Origin: a bacterium
Lineage (GTDB): Bacteria; Auribacterota; Auribacteria; Auribacterales; Auribacteraceae
DNA length: 64,000 bases
Assembly (NCBI GenBank): GCA_024233545.1
Contig: JACKPL010000001.1
Location: forward strand, 62,001 to 126,000
Direction of reading: 5' to 3'
The translations under genes and the position numbers were made by a program. Shown here in pieces: positions 43,344 through 52,783 of the stretch. Each line of letters opens with the position of its first letter. Position 1 is the first letter of the stretch. The notes under the pieces are model-generated. The model was not told the origin of the DNA. It saw only the letters and a program-made list of their open reading frames with translations, and made no database searches.

Positions 43344-45854
43344 TTATTTAATTTCTTCTTTTATGGTTTTAGACTCCATATCACGGAGAATGTTTCGGAT
43401 AATATCCGCGTCATATGTATTAGGGTGCGAATAGAGAATCTTTTTATACCCGCTTGTTTTTTCTTCAGAAGCAAACGGCTCTTCAAGCATTTTACACATT
43501 AAGTATGGAATGAGAGGGGTATCAGGGAATTGATCGGTAAGCGATTGGATTTGTACACGGGCAGTATCATATTCATGTAAAAAAATAGAGGTGTCAAAGA
43601 GCCTAAAGCGGAGTTCAGGAATAAATATCTCATACGGATATTCGTTTACGAGGGCAGAGAATTGCTGTGAGGCAGTGGTAAAATCTTTTTTCCAATATGA
43701 GAATTCGGCTTGTATCCATTGTGAAAGAACAGCATCATTTCCATAACAGAGCGAAATCATTTTCCTGAAGTACAAAGCACGGTTTGAGGCGTCCGTGTTA
43801 GGATATAGTAGTATGAGTTCTTCCAATAGCCCTGTTGCGGTTTCAGAGTGGTTGTCAAAAAGATGGGTCAGCGCTATCGAGAGGCGTGCTTCATGATAGA
43901 ACTCGCTGTTTGCAGAAATACGCTCATATTCGGCGCGTGCTTGGGAAAACTGTTTGTTTGCAAAAGAGATATCCCCTTTGATTCGAAAGTATTCAGGAGT
44001 AAACTGCATTATTTTATTCAGATGGTTGGCGGCGGTATCGAAATCACCGGCATGCACATAGATTTCTGCCCAGATGAGCGGATCGATGAAATCAGGGTGT
44101 CGATGAAGCAGTTCGAGCGCGGTGAATGGGTTTCCAAGCCGGCATTGCAAATGAGCTTGTTTGTTCAATATCGTTTTATAGTGAGGTGACACTGATGGCA
44201 CAAGCATCAAAATATCGTATGCCTCCTGCACATACCCTTCACTCTCAAGGCGCGAACTTAGTGTGAACACGTCGGACTCTTTACGCGGGTTAAGGCTGAA
44301 ATAGCTTTTGAAATACGCAATGGCACGTTGAATATCGGAGGATTCCAAACAGAAAACAGAGAGACAATAGTACACAGCGCTTCGATGAAGTTCCGTCAGA
44401 GAAGAATCGGCGTTAATGTGTGTTTCAAGTGCGGATATAAGTGAATTGAACATGGTGCGGTCATAGAATAAATCGGAAAGGGAGTCATATAAATTGTGAG
44501 GAGGAATGATGTCGTTGGTTTGGGTGTAAACAATTTCTTCTGCGGCAGAAGCAAAATCGTGTTGGGACAGATAAAATTTGATTATTTCTTGCGATGCGGA
44601 TGATTTATCATATGCAGAATGTTTTCCGAGCATATAAATGTGTTTTGCATCTTCGGCAAACCCGTATCGTTCAAACATTTTGCCGACATAAAAGTACGTA
44701 TTGAAATCATGTTTTGGGCTGACTTCCAGAAATTTATAAAGATAGTTTTTTGTCATGGCTTCGTTATTTTGCTTGAATGAAATGTCTGCGAGTTTCTGAT
44801 ACCATGCAAGGGTTGTCCCGTAAGTATTCACAAGTGTGGTGTAGATTTGGTGTGCGGGTTCCAAATTTCCGGTGGAATAGAGGAGATCGGCTTTGTATTC
44901 GAGGGCTTTCTGCTCTGATACGGGAGCAAGGGTTTGGATTGCCGTTTCAACGGCTCCTGAGGCGGCATAAAGGTGTGCAAGCACATACCGTTGGTCATCC
45001 GACATATTAGCGGGAAAGAGCGTTTTAAGCTCTGAAATATCGGCAGAATTGAATGTGCCGTTTTGTGCTAGTGGAACAAGTTTCTGCAATACCGTATCGG
45101 TGCTGTAAGGATACCGCAGTAGGAGTTTTACTGTGATATCTTTTGCCCGTTCGTAGTCTTTTAATTCAAGAGCGGCGGCAAACGCGGCGTTAAGCAAATC
45201 ATACTTAAATTCGATGTCAGCGCCATATTTACTGAACAAGTGTGCGAAAAGGATATTCCGTTCATTAAGGAAGTGTACGGTTTCAAGCATTTGCCGCAAT
45301 ACGGGCGAACGGTATTGCGTGTTTTCGAGCATTTCAGAAAAAAGGTCGTATGACTCTTGATAGTATCCTGCTTTCTGAAGTTTTTGAGCAAGGGTATATT
45401 TTTCTTGGGTACCGGGCCATTGCCGGTATATTTGACGATATATTTCAACTGTTTCTGTTGTCCTATTTTGTGATTCAAGCATTGATGCGTAATGAGTTAA
45501 GAGGAGTTTTTGATGTTGGTCATTCGGGATGCGCCGTATCAACTGCCCGAAAATATCGGTTTGCTGCTGATCGCTTCGAAGCCGGTTTATGGTGTAACTA
45601 AACTGGTTGAGCACAGTGGTTCGATGCTGTGTTGGCGTAAACGGGTTATGCTGAATCACAAAAAATGCTATGGCCGCTTCTGCGAGACGATTATTTTTTA
45701 AGAGAGTGAGCGCATGTTCAAGGTGTGTTTCCGTATCAGAGCCTTGAAATTGGTAGGTTGGGGTAGTATCTTCAGCCGCACTGTCTATTGAACATACGGA
45801 TGTTTCTATAACGAAATAAGCAAAAATAATACAAAAGAGTAGAGATAAGCGCAT
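43344..45854 (-). CDS. Large exported TPR protein
   Basis: An 836-residue protein with an N-terminal signal peptide (about 1-22) and then a long series of tetratricopeptide-type helix pairs over almost the whole length, for example HALTLLKNNRLAEAAIAFF, YRQIYRQWPGTQEKY and YHEARLSIALTHLFDNHSE. No enzymatic domain is visible. Such periplasmic or outer-membrane-associated TPR scaffolds assemble envelope machines. It precedes the conserved exported protein by 17 bases. The ribosome site is weak. Nothing in the sequence tells which complex it serves. Confidence 0.78.
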   Translation of the reverse strand: MRLSLLFCIIFAYFVIETSVCSIDSAAEDTTPTYQFQGSDTETHLEHALTLLKNNRLAEAAIAFFVIQHNPFTPTQHRTTVLNQFSYTINRLRSDQQQTDIFGQLIRRIPNDQHQKLLLTHYASMLESQNRTTETVEIYRQIYRQWPGTQEKYTLAQKLQKAGYYQESYDLFSEMLENTQYRSPVLRQMLETVHFLNERNILFAHLFSKYGADIEFKYDLLNAAFAAALELKDYERAKDITVKLLLRYPYSTDTVLQKLVPLAQNGTFNSADISELKTLFPANMSDDQRYVLAHLYAASGAVETAIQTLAPVSEQKALEYKADLLYSTGNLEPAHQIYTTLVNTYGTTLAWYQKLADISFKQNNEAMTKNYLYKFLEVSPKHDFNTYFYVGKMFERYGFAEDAKHIYMLGKHSAYDKSSASQEIIKFYLSQHDFASAAEEIVYTQTNDIIPPHNLYDSLSDLFYDRTMFNSLISALETHINADSSLTELHRSAVYYCLSVFCLESSDIQRAIAYFKSYFSLNPRKESDVFTLSSRLESEGYVQEAYDILMLVPSVSPHYKTILNKQAHLQCRLGNPFTALELLHRHPDFIDPLIWAEIYVHAGDFDTAANHLNKIMQFTPEYFRIKGDISFANKQFSQARAEYERISANSEFYHEARLSIALTHLFDNHSETATGLLEELILLYPNTDASNRALYFRKMISLCYGNDAVLSQWIQAEFSYWKKDFTTASQQFSALVNEYPYEIFIPELRFRLFDTSIFLHEYDTARVQIQSLTDQFPDTPLIPYLMCKMLEEPFASEEKTSGYKKILYSHPNTYDADIIRNILRDMESKTIKEEIK

Positions 45855-46217
45855 GTTTTAATGGTATCACGGAAAAATAAGATATGCACATAGTTTTTTT
45901 TGAGAGAAATAAATTACAGCATGAATATAAAGTATCGATACAATACGGTTAATTATTCAATTTTGTAATAAAATATTTGTATCTGTGTTTTTAATTAAAG
46001 AATCAGTAAAAAAATCATATGTAACCGGTTATTAGTAATTTTCTTGCAACAAAAAAATGTTGCAAACTATGGTAGCTATAATGTATATTATTATTTAGTG
46101 GTTATTACTTAGAACTGATTGAATAGTAATAAGTTGTGTTTTTTTTGTGGATATGCATTGTTTTTTGTATTGAAGTGATAAAATCGTATAGGTTTAAGCA
46201 CAGTGAAGGAGTATAAA
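45855..46217. other. Intergenic region of about 360 bases before the HU gene
   Basis: No credible gene. Very A/T-rich, between the divergent TPR and HU genes. It holds a perfect inverted repeat TTGCAACA/TGTTGCAA with a six-A loop at 46044-46065 and an AACCGGTT palindrome near 46023. No promoter with good spacing could be chosen. Confidence 0.6.
46044..46065. repeat. Perfect 8-bp dyad upstream of the HU gene
   Basis: TTGCAACA and TGTTGCAA around an A6 loop, about 153 bases before the HU start. Candidate operator. Confidence 0.5.
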
Positions 46218-46496
46218 ATGACAAAGAGAGATTTAGTTGTCAGGATAGCCAATGAGACTGGCTTAACTCAACAGAGCGTTCATTCCGTGATTCAAAGGAC
46301 ATTGGAACTTATTACCACAAAATTGCAGGATGGCGATAGTGTCGAGTTGCGTAACTTCGGTGTCTTTAAAGTTACCGAACGCCGTGCGCGCCGTGGAATA
46401 AACCCTAATTTCCCAGAACAGAAAATAGAGATACCGGCAAAGCGTGTTGTCGTGTTCAAGCAGGGCAAAAAAATGAAGTCCAAAGTTGGCGAATAG
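46218..46496 (+). CDS. HU/IHF-family DNA-binding protein
   Basis: A 92-residue histone-like nucleoid protein. MTKRDLVVRIANETGLTQQSVHSVIQRTLELITTKL forms the helical dimer part, DGDSVELRNFGVFKVTERRARRGINP the saddle, and PAKRVVVFKQGKKMKSKV the C-terminal part. RRARRGINPNFPEQ is closer to the IHF/HU arm. The ATG at 46218 is chosen because AAGGAG lies at 46205-46210; the GTG at 46203 precedes that site. A single-gene unit. Confidence 0.92.
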   Translation: MTKRDLVVRIANETGLTQQSVHSVIQRTLELITTKLQDGDSVELRNFGVFKVTERRARRGINPNFPEQKIEIPAKRVVVFKQGKKMKSKVGE

Positions 46497-46746
46497 TGAA
46501 ATAATCAATCTTTTTATTTAAAATTAAGGTGGATCGGGTGTTTAAACCCGTACAAGAGCAATAAAAGTAGTATCGCGCTAAAAACTCATTGATTAAAGAG
46601 TGTGTTTTACAGTATCTTTTAATCATGCTATACGCTGTGTTTGCTGTTAAAACGAATACAAAGTTACTTCAGTAAGGCAAAAATCGGGCAAACACACGCA
46701 AATACGTGATGAGAAGAGAACTTTAACGCAACGGTATCCGCTATCA

Positions 46747-49662
46747 ATGGGGATCTCACATAAGAAACAAAAATATATTAAGCGGTTTGCTGGGGTTAAA
46801 TCAGCTGTTCAGCTTGCCCGCGAAACAGGCTTGTCGCTAGATACCGTGTCGAAAATCCTAAAAGACTACGGATATGATAGCTATTCTTCAAGTGCTGTTC
46901 CTGCTTCTGAGCCCAAAAAAACATTGAATCTTCACAGCATATTATTTTCTATTCTAATAACGACAGTGATTCTTGTCCCGCTCTTTTTCCTTCCGGGGCT
47001 CTACGACATGTACAGTTTGCCGAAAATGGCAGTGTTGTATGTAGTATATCCATTGTGTATAGTTTTATGGTTTGTTGATATATGCTTGAAGAAAAAAGTC
47101 TCTTTGTATCGTATTTTTACCTTTCCGTTCGCTCCGCTTATTCTGTTTTTTATATGGGCGGTGTTATCATTATTCCGATGCATCAACTATTATGAAGCAG
47201 TGATTCATTTACAAAAATGGTTATGCATGGGAGTGTTCTTTTGGGTTACTCTTCACGTCATGAGGGAACCCCGTCAATTACGGGTGGTTGCCGTTGGTAT
47301 TATGCTCAGCAGTGTTGCGGTGGCGGTAATCGGGATATTCCAGTTTTTTGGCGTTAACCCCGAGTTTCTATACCAAGCGGCTGTGCCGGGGGCGACATTC
47401 GGGAATAAAAATTTCGCCGCTCAATATATTGTTGCGACAATACCCTTTTCGCTTTTTGCGGCATATGCATACCGAGGCAAAGGGTTTTCAAAAGTATGCA
47501 GTTTCACTTTTTTTATCTTAGTTTATTTTCTCTTGCTTACACGTACCCGAGGCGCGTGGGTGTCGAGCACTGCTGGATTGGGTATTGGTACAGTATTGTG
47601 CATAGTATGCCTTATTAAACGGAAAAGTGAGTTTGGTATTAGAATTGAGTGGAAAAAAATGCTTTTTCACCACATTTTACCGGGAGCCTTCGTTACCGGT
47701 ATTCTCATTGTTTCTGCGCTTATGCCGGCGGGTGCCGGACAAACAGCCGGTTCAAAACGAACGGTTAATATTGGAGAAGAACTCAGGTCGATTACTGCAA
47801 CAGAAAAAGGTTCGGCAAGCTGGCGTTTGACTGCGTGGAAAAACACATTATACATGATTAAAAGCAACCCTTTATTTGGTGTAGGTATAGGCAATTGGCA
47901 GTTCCACTACCCGTTGTACGCTCGAAAAGGTGCGGTTGACAAAGATTTTAATGAAGAAAGGCAGGCAAAGCGCGCTCATAATGATTATTTGCAGATAACC
48001 GCAGAGTTAGGTTTTCCAGGAATTGTGCTGTTCCTGTGGTTTATGGGTAATATTGTGTACATCGGATTACGCTTGATGTTCATAGAACGAAATTTTCTGC
48101 TTGCGTTCATGGGAATCGTAGGCGTCACTTCGCTTTTGTCTCTTATGGGGCATGCGATATTTGATTTTCCGTTTGATGAGTCTCTGCCGCCATTTTTTAC
48201 AGCGGTTGTTTCGGCAATGGTTGTATATGCTTATATGAACAGTTCTCAGAAGATAGAAAAAAAAGTTTCTTTCATAAACAGTTCTGTCGGTTTGCCGCTG
48301 GTTGTTTTTGCGGTGTTGTCAATTTTTAATATTGTCTGGATGTACAGGATGTGTTGGGCGGATTATTTTTTTCTCGAAGGCAAACGATACAACAAAGGCA
48401 AATATTTTGAAAAGAGCCTTATCCCTTTACGTAAATCGCTAAAACTCAATCCTTATAATTTCCGAACGTATTCTTTAATGGGAAGATCGCTTAACGAATT
48501 ACAGCGTTATGCCGAATCAGTGGATATCAATACCCGTGCCCTTGAACTGCATCCGTATTATATTAACTGTATGAACAATTTGGGCAACGCGTTACGAGGA
48601 ACGCACAAGGTCGATGAAGCAATTGCCGTCTATTACCGTGCTCTTGAATTATACCCTAATTTCGCCGAGGCTTATAACAACCTTGGGATCGCCTATAAAG
48701 AGAAAAAGGATGTTCCTAAAGCACGCGAATCGTATCTCAAGGCTATAGAACTCGATCCTTCATATTCAAAAGCATATAATAATCTCGGCAATATTTTACT
48801 TAATAACAATCAGATTGACGAAGCGGTGAAATACTATGAAAAAGCCATAGAAATAGAACCGGATTTACCGGATGTATACAACAATTACGGGCTTGCGTTA
48901 ATCAAACAAGGCGAATTCGAGAAAGCGATAGAAAATTTTGATATATGCATAAAGCACAATAGCCGGCTTCCCGATCCGCATAACAATAAAGGTACTGCAC
49001 TGCGTAAATTAGGGCGTTTGGATGATGCCATAGATCAGTTTACCAAAGCGGTCCAAATGAATTACAGTTATTTGCCTGCCCATAACAATCTTGCAGAAAC
49101 AAAAATTGAACAGGGAAAATGGGAAGAAGCGGCGGAGCATTATGAAGCGATTCTGAAAATTGATCCTAGCTTGATGGGGCTCTATCAAAAATTGTCTCAA
49201 GTATATATGGAGTTGTATGCGAAAAACAAATTGCCTGAGTGGCTTGATAACGCAATAGACTGTATGAAACGGGCAATAGGCAGTGAGCCGGGCAATGCAA
49301 ATTCCTATACGGTACTTGGCAAAATTTATATGGATAGCGGGCAGTACGAACTCGCGTTGGAGCAATTTAAAAAAACGCTTGAACTTTCTCCCGAAAAAGC
49401 GGAGTCGTACTATAACCTTGGGGTTATGTATCATCATATGCAGCAGTATAATCAGGCGCTGTCATATTATCAGCATGCATTATTAAAGAACCCTGATTTT
49501 GTATTCCTGTATTTCGAGATGGGCAAATTATTTGAGAAGATTGATGACTTTGATCAGGCGCTTAAAGCCTATCGCGTATTTTTAGAAAAATGGAAAGGCG
49601 ATGAGCAGTATATACAGCGAGTACGCGAAAGAATCGAAAACATAATGCAAGTGAAAAAATAA
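46747..49662 (+). CDS. O-antigen-ligase-like membrane protein with HTH-like head and TPR tail
   Basis: A 971-residue three-part protein. Residues about 14-45 (AVQLARETGLSLDTVSKILKDYGY) look like a helix-turn-helix. Residues about 60-540 hold ten or more membrane segments with the Wzy/WaaL-type FGNKNFAAQY, RTRGAW and GIGNWQFHYPLYA...RAHNDYLQITAELGFPGI, the O-antigen ligase/polymerase signature. Residues about 555-965 form at least ten TPRs, starting at YNKGKYFEKSLIPLRKSLKLNPYNF. Expected role is transfer or polymerisation of lipid-linked glycan at the periplasmic face. The ribosome site is weak. It lies between HU and pepA, all on the plus strand. Which glycan is handled is unknown. Confidence 0.84.
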   Translation: MGISHKKQKYIKRFAGVKSAVQLARETGLSLDTVSKILKDYGYDSYSSSAVPASEPKKTLNLHSILFSILITTVILVPLFFLPGLYDMYSLPKMAVLYVVYPLCIVLWFVDICLKKKVSLYRIFTFPFAPLILFFIWAVLSLFRCINYYEAVIHLQKWLCMGVFFWVTLHVMREPRQLRVVAVGIMLSSVAVAVIGIFQFFGVNPEFLYQAAVPGATFGNKNFAAQYIVATIPFSLFAAYAYRGKGFSKVCSFTFFILVYFLLLTRTRGAWVSSTAGLGIGTVLCIVCLIKRKSEFGIRIEWKKMLFHHILPGAFVTGILIVSALMPAGAGQTAGSKRTVNIGEELRSITATEKGSASWRLTAWKNTLYMIKSNPLFGVGIGNWQFHYPLYARKGAVDKDFNEERQAKRAHNDYLQITAELGFPGIVLFLWFMGNIVYIGLRLMFIERNFLLAFMGIVGVTSLLSLMGHAIFDFPFDESLPPFFTAVVSAMVVYAYMNSSQKIEKKVSFINSSVGLPLVVFAVLSIFNIVWMYRMCWADYFFLEGKRYNKGKYFEKSLIPLRKSLKLNPYNFRTYSLMGRSLNELQRYAESVDINTRALELHPYYINCMNNLGNALRGTHKVDEAIAVYYRALELYPNFAEAYNNLGIAYKEKKDVPKARESYLKAIELDPSYSKAYNNLGNILLNNNQIDEAVKYYEKAIEIEPDLPDVYNNYGLALIKQGEFEKAIENFDICIKHNSRLPDPHNNKGTALRKLGRLDDAIDQFTKAVQMNYSYLPAHNNLAETKIEQGKWEEAAEHYEAILKIDPSLMGLYQKLSQVYMELYAKNKLPEWLDNAIDCMKRAIGSEPGNANSYTVLGKIYMDSGQYELALEQFKKTLELSPEKAESYYNLGVMYHHMQQYNQALSYYQHALLKNPDFVFLYFEMGKLFEKIDDFDQALKAYRVFLEKWKGDEQYIQRVRERIENIMQVKK

Positions 49663-49692
49663 CCACTGTTGAACATAAAAAGGAGTATTGAC

Positions 49693-51189
49693 ATGCGGTT
49701 TGAAGGCAATCGTTCTGTGAGTAAAGCGTATAAAGAAGCGGTCGTTGTTCCTCTGTTTGAGAATGCGGTAACCCGTTTGAGCTGGATTGGCGAGTTCGAT
49801 TCGGCTCTTCACAAAGATATTGCACATGTTATCAGCAAAGGTGATTTTAAAGGCAAACAATCTGCAATGCTGACATTATACCGCCCTGAAGCGAATTTTA
49901 AGCGCGTTGTCCTTGTCGGGGCTGGCAAAAAAAGAGAATTCAACCTCGAAAAACTTCGCAAGTTAGTTGCTTCGGTTGATACTGCTGTCCAGCAGTTTAA
50001 TGTACGCGGGTATACAATGCTTATCGAACCGTTGTTGCCTTTGTCTGCCAGTGATTATATCGTTGGAAAAGCATGTGCTGAAGCTATTGTGTTGTCACGG
50101 TTCGAATTTGATGCATTTAAAAGCAAACAGGAAAAAACAAAAAAAGACCTGAATGTAGTGTTTTGGGGAGCGCCGCGCGGAGATTTCAATAAAGGGATTC
50201 AAGATGGCGTCACGATCGGAGCAAATGTGAATTTTGTTAGGGAGATTGTGAACACTCCTTCCAATACCTTGACACCGGCCGTTTTAGCGGAAAAAGCACA
50301 AGCTATTGCGCGCGAATTGCCTGGTTTGTCGTGTACGGTATTTGACAAGAATAAAATTGAAGAACTGGGTATGAATGGTATTATTAGCGTTGCGAAAGGA
50401 AGTATCTGCGAACCAAAGTTCATTATACTTGAGTATGATGGAGCTCAAGGCAAACAAGGCCGTCCGATTGTTGCCGTGGGCAAAGGCGTTACCTTTGATA
50501 CAGGGGGTATCTCTCTTAAACCATGCAACGGTATGGAAAAAATGAAATACGATATGGGAGGAGCTGGCGCTGTTATAGGATTTATGAAATCGGCGGTTGA
50601 ACTTAAACTCCCTTATCATCTTGTCGGGATTATTCCGACGGTGGAAAATATGCCGAGTGCATCAGCGTATAAACCGGGCGATGTGATTACAATGGCATCG
50701 GGGAAAACGGTTGAAGTCCTTTCAACTGATGCTGAAGGACGCTTGATTTTGGCAGATGCCCTTGATTATGCTGTAAAAAATTACAACCCCTCCGCGCTTT
50801 TTGATCTTGCAACACTCACAGGAGCATGCATGGTGGCTTTAGGCAATAAAGCGGTTGCTCTGATGGGTAATAACAGGGGAATAATGCGCAAAGCCCAACA
50901 ATATGCCGAAAATTCCGGAGAACGTGTTTGGGAGTTGCCGTTATGGGATGATTACAGTGAAATGATAAAAAGCGATGTGGCTGATATAAAAAATACCGGC
51001 GGGCCGGGTGCCGGAACTATTACTGCCGGCGCATTTTTGAAAGAATTTGTCGGTAATACCCCATGGATACATATGGACATTGCAAGCACCGCGTGGATGG
51101 ATACAACGGAACGCGGTTATCTCTGCAAAGGCGCTACCGGGGTTGGGGTAAGGCTATTATGTGAAATAATACGAAACTGGAATAAATAA
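49693..51189 (+). CDS. pepA: Leucyl aminopeptidase
   Basis: M17-family dizinc aminopeptidase, 498 residues, cytosolic hexamer in known members. The metal/catalytic segments are VGKGVTFDTGGISLKP, KYDMGGAGAVIGFM and the family signature STDAEGRLILADAL, plus NTGGPGAGTITAGAFLKEF. The N-terminal domain (about 1-160) is present. AAGGAG lies before the ATG at 49693; the TTG at 49669 precedes that site. Some PepA proteins also bind DNA; nothing here decides that. It is followed by a very strong terminator. Confidence 0.95.
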   Translation: MRFEGNRSVSKAYKEAVVVPLFENAVTRLSWIGEFDSALHKDIAHVISKGDFKGKQSAMLTLYRPEANFKRVVLVGAGKKREFNLEKLRKLVASVDTAVQQFNVRGYTMLIEPLLPLSASDYIVGKACAEAIVLSRFEFDAFKSKQEKTKKDLNVVFWGAPRGDFNKGIQDGVTIGANVNFVREIVNTPSNTLTPAVLAEKAQAIARELPGLSCTVFDKNKIEELGMNGIISVAKGSICEPKFIILEYDGAQGKQGRPIVAVGKGVTFDTGGISLKPCNGMEKMKYDMGGAGAVIGFMKSAVELKLPYHLVGIIPTVENMPSASAYKPGDVITMASGKTVEVLSTDAEGRLILADALDYAVKNYNPSALFDLATLTGACMVALGNKAVALMGNNRGIMRKAQQYAENSGERVWELPLWDDYSEMIKSDVADIKNTGGPGAGTITAGAFLKEFVGNTPWIHMDIASTAWMDTTERGYLCKGATGVGVRLLCEIIRNWNK

Positions 51190-51207
51190 GTAAAGATAAG
51201 CAGAATA

Positions 51208-51253
51208 TAAACTAAAAAGCCGTTCAAGAATTCTTGAACGGCTTTTTAGTTTA
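51208..51253. terminator. Bidirectional terminator, 46-bp perfect palindrome
   Basis: A perfect palindrome with no loop spanning 51208-51253. Its left arm core is AAAAAGCCGTTCAAGAA and the right arm is the exact complement ending in CTTTTT. On both strands the stem is preceded by A-run and followed by T-run, so it suits pepA on the plus strand and the ParA-fusion gene on the minus strand, whose stops are 18 and 19 bases away. Confidence 0.88.
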
Positions 51254-51272
51254 CAAAAAAACTTACGCCGCC

Positions 51273-52334
51273 TTATACGTTGACTACAGAATTTACACCG
51301 CCGTAGGGGCTGTGCTCTATTGCTTCATTGTTCTGGTCATGTATCCATTCGCCGTCTATGATAAAACGATACTGATATTTCCCTTGCGGCAGTAAGAGTG
51401 TTTTATGCCAAACACCGTTCTTTTTGCGTGTTTCCATTTGAATTTGATTGGGTTTCCACTCGTTAAAGTCTCCCACCAGTTCTACATGGTTTGCATGTGG
51501 TGCAAAACATGTAAATTCCACTCCGCGGGAAGTAAGGCGAGGAGAGTGAGCTTGCGATTGTTCGGTTGGATTTTCAGGTACTAGTTCATTATCCACGATT
51601 TCTTTTGCGAGCGCATCGTAGTCAAAAAAACCGAGGCTACTTGTATCAAACCGGCAAATCGGTTTTCCTGCTCGCGCGGCCTCTTTCAAGCGTACTGAAG
51701 CATGTATTTTAGTGGAAAACATACGTTCGCCAAAATGACGTTTAATTTCTTCAATAATTTCCCATGAAAATTTTGTTCGGCGGTCAAATATTGTGGTTAA
51801 TGCTCGATACGAGATTTTATGTTCACATTGCTCCTGCATCAGTTCGATGGTGCCTAGCAGGCGTCCTAATCCCTGCATGGAAAAAGAACTTGGCTCAATG
51901 GGGATGATTGCTTCGGTGCTTGCCATTAAGGCGTTAAATGTCAGCAACCCCATGCTGGGCGGGCAGTCAATAATTATAAAATCATAATTATTTTTTATCG
52001 GTTCGATAAGAGCCGCCAAAACTTTTTCACGGCCTTCATTTCCTGATAAAAACTGTTCTGCGGCGCTGAGGGTTATTCGGGAAGGGGCAAGATAGAGATT
52101 TATAAAAGGTTCTCTAATAATATTTTGTATGGCGGTTTTCCCGCAGAGCGCGTCGTAAATATTTTCTCCGACATCGGCATCCTCAATACCCAGCGCAAGT
52201 GTGGCATTGCTTTGAGGGTCAAGATCAATGAGTAACACTCGCTTATGGTGGAGCGCCAGACAATCGCTCAGGTTTACCGCGGTGGTTGTTTTACCGCATC
52301 CACCCTTTTGATTAACGATTGATATTACCCTCAT
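51273..52334 (-). CDS. ParA-type ATPase fused to a CBM48/AMPK-type glycogen-binding domain
   Basis: A 353-residue two-domain protein. Residues 1-255 are a ParA/Soj ATPase with deviant Walker A KGGCGKTT (10-17), LLIDLDPQSNAT and FIIIDCPPSMGLLTFNAL, and the helix/arginine-rich part KIHASVRLKEAARAGKPI. Residues about 265-353 match an E-set/AMPK glycogen-binding domain: HVELVGDFNEWKP, GVWHKTLLLPQGKYQYRFIIDGEWIHD and GGVNSVVNV. No parB or parS-like site is next to it, so it may not be the chromosomal ParA. AAGGAGGG precedes the ATG. A perfect 15-bp palindrome lies about 120 bases upstream. Both domains are clear; the biological link is unknown. Confidence 0.9.
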   Translation of the reverse strand: MRVISIVNQKGGCGKTTTAVNLSDCLALHHKRVLLIDLDPQSNATLALGIEDADVGENIYDALCGKTAIQNIIREPFINLYLAPSRITLSAAEQFLSGNEGREKVLAALIEPIKNNYDFIIIDCPPSMGLLTFNALMASTEAIIPIEPSSFSMQGLGRLLGTIELMQEQCEHKISYRALTTIFDRRTKFSWEIIEEIKRHFGERMFSTKIHASVRLKEAARAGKPICRFDTSSLGFFDYDALAKEIVDNELVPENPTEQSQAHSPRLTSRGVEFTCFAPHANHVELVGDFNEWKPNQIQMETRKKNGVWHKTLLLPQGKYQYRFIIDGEWIHDQNNEAIEHSPYGGVNSVVNV

Positions 52335-52774
52335 ATGATCCCTCCTTAGTTAATATGATTAAAAAAGAACGTGCTCAAAATAATCAGAAAGAAGAGTATA
52401 AATGACTTGATTTGTGTAAGGAACGCATTAGTGAATAGTTCATGTACTTTATTATAATCGTAATACGATTCACAAATTTGTCAATTAAAAATTGCATAAA
52501 TATTTATAATTTTTTTTTAGATTGTGTCTTTGATTTGTAATATCCTTATTATGACAAGTTTATGTTTTTTACTAATAAAAAAGGTTGTGTTTTCTTAAAA
52601 TTGGGTTCTGCAATATTTTGTACTTTTTTTATATGAAAGGCTCATGAATTTCGATCTAAAAAATGGCAAAAGTATCTGATGCCATGCTGTATGCTGATGA
52701 GTGGCTCAAAAGCAATCCAGCATAGAAGGCGTAAGTGAGATAAACAATAGTGCTAAAAAAGTTTGGGGGCACTT
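52335..52774. other. AT-rich intergenic region of about 440 bases
   Basis: No credible gene. It holds a perfect palindrome AATCGTA-A-TACGATT at 52456-52470, a possible operator for the ParA-fusion gene, and near 52742-52783 an inverted repeat that may end the sigma-factor transcript. An open frame on the minus strand from 52892 to 52656 is a shadow of the sigma gene. Confidence 0.6.
52456..52470. repeat. 15-bp perfect palindrome upstream of the ParA-fusion gene
   Basis: AATCGTA and TACGATT around a single A. Candidate operator or binding site for the ParA-fusion protein or another regulator. Confidence 0.45.
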
Positions 52775-52783
52775 TTATTGTTT
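52742..52783 (-). terminator. Possible terminator hairpin of the sigma-factor gene
   Basis: AAACAATA+GTGC pairs with GCAC+TATTGTTT with a TTT bulge, overlapping the stop codon of the sigma gene. There is no long T-tract, so it is weak. Confidence 0.35.

Noticed and set aside
43848..44189. 113-codon ORF on the plus strand
   Set aside because: Shadow of the large TPR gene on the opposite strand.
46530..46555. CGGGT/ACCCG repeat after the HU gene as terminator
   Set aside because: Only five pairs and no T-run.
48400..49650. Internal repeats of the ligase/TPR gene as a DNA repeat array or CRISPR
   Set aside because: They are degenerate TPR codon repeats without constant spacers.
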